In this document: positions 61,930-64,000 of the stretch, in pieces | How positions within the stretch are numbered: position 1 is the stretch's first letter | Layout of the letters: each line of letters opens with the position of its first letter | Source: Roseiflexus sp034432635 | GTDB taxonomy: Bacteria > Chloroflexota > Chloroflexia > Chloroflexales > Roseiflexaceae | Assembly (NCBI GenBank): GCA_034432635.1 | Contig: DAOUBK010000015.1 | Span: 75,733 to 139,732 of the forward strand | Reading direction: 5' to 3' | Length of the DNA stretch: 64,000 nucleotides | Translations under genes and position numbers: made by a program | Notes under the pieces: generated by a model | What the model was told of the DNA's origin: nothing | What the model saw: the letters and a program-made list of their open reading frames with translations, nothing else | Database searches by the model: none

Positions 61930-62781
61930 ATGGACATCGGCGATATGCTCGAGCAGATGCGCGATCCGCTGGGAGCGCCATTTTATCCGCCTGCATTGCA
62001 GGTTTTGCTGGTGGTAACGTGGGTATTGCATATCTTCTTTGTTACCCTGGCGCTGAGAGCAAGTGCCTGCTCGATCACCTGCTTCCTGCACCCGACTGAC
62101 CATCGCTTGCGGTTGGCACGTGTCGCAGCACGACTGCCCCCCAACGCGGTCGGACTAGGTATTGTAACGGGGATCGCGCCGCTGCTCTTCGTGCAAACAA
62201 TCTACGACCCCATCTGGTATGCAAGCAATACGTTAACCGGCTTCTAGTCGGTGACTTTCATCTTTGTAGTGATGGGTGGTTATAGTCTGGCGTATCTGTT
62301 CTATCTCAAAGGGAGCGCCGATGGAAAACTGCTCTGGTCGGCAGTCGTGTCATTTGTGCTCCTCTTCTTTGCCGGATGGGTAATGCACGTGCTGGCATCG
62401 GTGTCGATCCGACCTGAGCGCTGGATGGAGTGGTATGCGCCGAACGGTGTTATCGACACACGCGGTATTTCGTTCCATTCCTGGAATATTCCGCGTCTAG
62501 CATTTCTTCTGCCGTTACAGGCAGGCATAAGCATGGCGGTGGTACTCACCTTGTTTGCGTGGTATTTCCGGCGTATCGAAGAGGATGCGCCCTTTATGCA
62601 GTGGGTTGCCGGGCGGGGACGATTGCTCGGTCTGGTCGTCAGTCCGCCAGACGGGACGAAGCGCGAAGGCAGCGTGTCGCCGCGCGTGGAACGGTTTGGT
62701 TCGATTGCCACCGGTATGCTCGGCGCCTGGTTCGCCTTCTTCATTCTGGTCGGGCTGTACACTACCTTCTTCCTCAAGTAG
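61930..62781 (+). pseudogene. cytochrome-associated membrane protein split by an in-frame TAG
   Basis: One continuous frame encodes a seven-span-type membrane protein: LQVLLVVTWVLHIFFVTLALRAS, LGIVTGIAPLLFVQTIYDPIWYASNTLTGF, then TAG (62245-62247), then in the same frame VTFIFVVMGGYSLAYLFYLKGS, WVMHVLASVSIRPERWMEWYAPNGVIDTRGISFHSWNIPRLAF and a final span ending FFLK at 62781. Only the single stop interrupts it. A GTG directly after it (62251) could start the second half separately. Related proteins normally accompany a cytochrome c in respiratory or photosynthetic electron transfer. Confidence 0.75.
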
Positions 62782-62799
62782 CAGTAGTTCTGCTATGGC

Positions 62800-62832
62800 G
62801 ATGCAGCGTGCCCGTAATGGGTGCGCTGCATC
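62800..62832. terminator. hairpin terminator after the membrane gene
   Basis: GATGCAGCG (62800-62808) pairs with CGCTGCATC (62824-62832), and an inner CCC/GGG pair extends the stem. It lies 19 bp after the stop at 62781 and just before the next promoter. There is no strict T-tract. Confidence 0.7.
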
Positions 62833-62853
62833 ACACGTTTCCGACGTTTTGCC

Positions 62854-62883
62854 TTGACATGTGTTTCCTCAATCAGGTATTAT
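62854..62883 (+). promoter_or_regulatory. strong promoter of the zinc-ribbon/cold-shock-like gene
   Basis: TTGACA (62854-62859), an 18-bp spacer, TATTAT (62878-62883). The untranslated leader to ATG 63050 would be about 160 nt, long enough for structured regulation as seen in cold-shock mRNAs. Confidence 0.8.
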
Positions 62884-63049
62884 AGAGAAGACAAATGATA
62901 GGGAAAGTCATTTGCACCCCGGCATCGGTTCTCCACTCATCGCAGACAGGTTGATGGCAGGCGCACAGAACAGCATCTTGCTCGTCTTCCAGAGGGCGAC
63001 CGCATCCGGGTTCATCAGGACTATCAGGAAACAGTAAGGACACCCAGCT

Positions 63050-63619
63050 ATGAGTTTCAAGGACAAGCACATTCCCTGTAAGGATTGCGGTGGCGAGTTC
63101 GTGTTCACGGCAGGCGAGCAAGAGTTTTACGCACAGAAAGGCTTTACAAACGAACCAACCCGCTGCCCTGCCGGGCGTCGGGCGCGGAAGGAAGGGCGAC
63201 GTCTCACCGATATTACCGGTGGGCGCGTTTGCTCCCACGATGTGTCAGGTAACGGCAGCATCACCGACGAAGCCATCGAAGCGAGCGGTGCTGCCCGTCC
63301 ACGTCGTTCCGATGACTGGTCGCGCTCGTTTGATCGACCGCGTGGTGAGTCGCGTGGATGGTCAGGCGAACGCACCCGACGCGACCGAGAGACGTACACC
63401 GGTCCACTACCATCGGGTCCGGTCAATGCCACGATTGTGCGTATCGATCCAGCAGGGCGTTTCCTCTTTGCGCGCGTCGATAATCCGCAGTTCGATGTTT
63501 ATGTCCACGGTTCACTCTTCAGTCAGGTGCGGCGTTCGCTCCAGGAGGGTGATCAGATCTGGGTTACCGTTGAGGCAAGCGATCGCGGTCCGCGTGCACG
63601 AACGTTCGATCTGCGCTGA
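63050..63619 (+). CDS. zinc-ribbon protein with C-terminal cold-shock/OB-like domain
   Basis: This 189-residue protein begins MSFKDKHIPCKDCGGEFVFTAGEQEFYAQKGFTNEPTRCPAGRRARKEGRR, the probable-zinc-ribbon (zf-trcl) domain. The normal second pair is CxxC, but here it reads RCPAGR, so the fourth cysteine is missing. A disordered Arg/Ser/Asp-rich linker (about 60-120) follows. The C-terminal ~65 residues (VNATIVRIDPAGRFLFARVDNPQFDVYVHGSLF) look like an OB/cold-shock domain. A nucleic-acid-binding role is likely. The promoter at 62854 and a long leader support regulated expression. AGCT rather than a clear ribosome site precedes the ATG. Confidence 0.8.
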   Translation: MSFKDKHIPCKDCGGEFVFTAGEQEFYAQKGFTNEPTRCPAGRRARKEGRRLTDITGGRVCSHDVSGNGSITDEAIEASGAARPRRSDDWSRSFDRPRGESRGWSGERTRRDRETYTGPLPSGPVNATIVRIDPAGRFLFARVDNPQFDVYVHGSLFSQVRRSLQEGDQIWVTVEASDRGPRARTFDLR

Positions 63620-63744
63620 TAACGGCAGGGTGCGCGCGACCGAGCAGCGTCCTTGATTGAATGTGACTCGCACCGGTGGCACACTACAGCGCCCTGGCAT
63701 AACGCCGTTGGAGCGAGGCATCTGAAGTGGTTGTCAGACAGCCG
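63620..63744. other. short intergenic region
   Basis: This 125-bp stretch holds no gene or hairpin that I can support; the IS256-type relic begins after it. Confidence 0.4.
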
Positions 63745-64000
63745 ATGCCTCTATCCTCCGGGGCCTCGCTGACGATTAGCTGGACGCCGCTCAGGCCGCG
63801 CTGCCCTCGACTCGGGAGAAACTGGCGCCCAATGCGCGTCGGGTTCGCCCACCGCGACCGAGATGCCCAGGATGACGCGGTTGCCCTTGACGTGCAGCCC
63901 TATGGCGAGCAGGCCGGCGGCAGCACCCCCCTGCCCATCAATGCGCCCCTTCGCGTTGCGCGCCTCCAGCCACAGCAAGCGGCAGGCTGGCAGCGGACGG
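63745..64000 (-). mobile_element. IS256 (Mutator)-type transposase fragment, frameshifted
   Basis: The minus strand carries the conserved start of the IS256 catalytic region: LWLEARNAKGRIDGQGGAAAGLLAIGLHVKGNRVILGISVAVGEPDAHW, corresponding to the first catalytic Asp area (normally LWLDA, here LWLEA) and the GVAVGxSE block. It shifts frame near 63830 into RQFLPSRGQRGLSGVQLIVSEAPED, matching the second catalytic Asp block (normally LVISDAHEG, here IVSEAPED). Both acidic positions are Glu, and homology stops near 63745. It is a dead, partial copy that continues past the window end. Confidence 0.8.

Noticed and set aside
62245..62247. TAG as pyrrolysine or programmed readthrough
   Set aside because: No pyl genes or readthrough signal are seen; a nonsense mutation is simpler.

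Overview
The window is high-GC bacterial DNA whose gene set fits a filamentous anoxygenic phototroph of the Chloroflexota, most likely Roseiflexus or a close relative. This is inferred from protein style and content: a BchI-like ATPase, UDP-sulfoquinovose synthase, DUF2079 and other large membrane sugar proteins, and secreted proteins with FGYPI-type repeats. It was not confirmed by any search. I saw no rRNA, tRNA or CRISPR array.

Layout. 1-2334: a broken alanine-dehydrogenase-like gene diverging from yggX and a UGT-type glycosyltransferase. 2380-2610: one copy of a dispersed non-coding repeat. 2918-8039: an ATP-grasp ligase, SbcC/Rad50 and a SUMF1-domain protein. 8041-8865: a decayed secreted-protein gene. 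9067-14375: lyxose isomerase, an RlmI-type methyltransferase, argJ, a Lon-N protein, a DUF503 protein and a BchI-like AAA+ ATPase. 14320-18433 (minus): a degenerate AAA protein, a sugar nucleotidyltransferase, a FmdB zinc ribbon, an alpha/beta hydrolase and a coiled-coil membrane protein. 18642-20236: a strong promoter, a two-repeat lipoprotein and rimI. 20386-24044 (minus): RNase J, a PH-like membrane protein, type 4 uracil-DNA glycosylase and two small membrane proteins. 24367-32365: a second RlmI-like enzyme, lgt, a DUF4129 membrane protein, a UroD-family protein, a murJ pseudogene, dus and xer. 32371-34202: a glycine T-box leader and glyS. 34203-34650: a TnpB fragment and the second repeat copy. 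34647-37983 (minus): sqdB, an integrase and a YhfZ-like regulator, which diverges from a Wzt-type ABC ATPase across a palindromic double promoter. 39453-43338: a GH-A lipoprotein and a hybrid histidine kinase.

43520-57909 is a cell-surface polysaccharide region: three GT4 glycosyltransferases, three large multispanning proteins of the sugar/oligosaccharyl-transfer type, a methyltransferase and a Wzx-like flippase. One large membrane gene here (50839-53022) is broken by two frameshifts. 58164-61025 is a small metal-responsive unit: an unknown protein and an ArsP/DUF318-type permease, each preceded by a Fur-like 7-1-7 box, followed by a convergent fur-family gene. 61296-62781 holds a degraded c-type-cytochrome/membrane-protein pair, the membrane gene being split by an amber codon. 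The window ends with a zinc-ribbon/cold-shock-like gene behind a near-consensus promoter and a broken IS256-type transposase fragment.

Two themes stand out. Gene decay is frequent: seven interrupted or truncated genes or transposase fragments. Several junctions carry readable cis-regulation: the Gly T-box, the palindromic operators and the Fur-type boxes.
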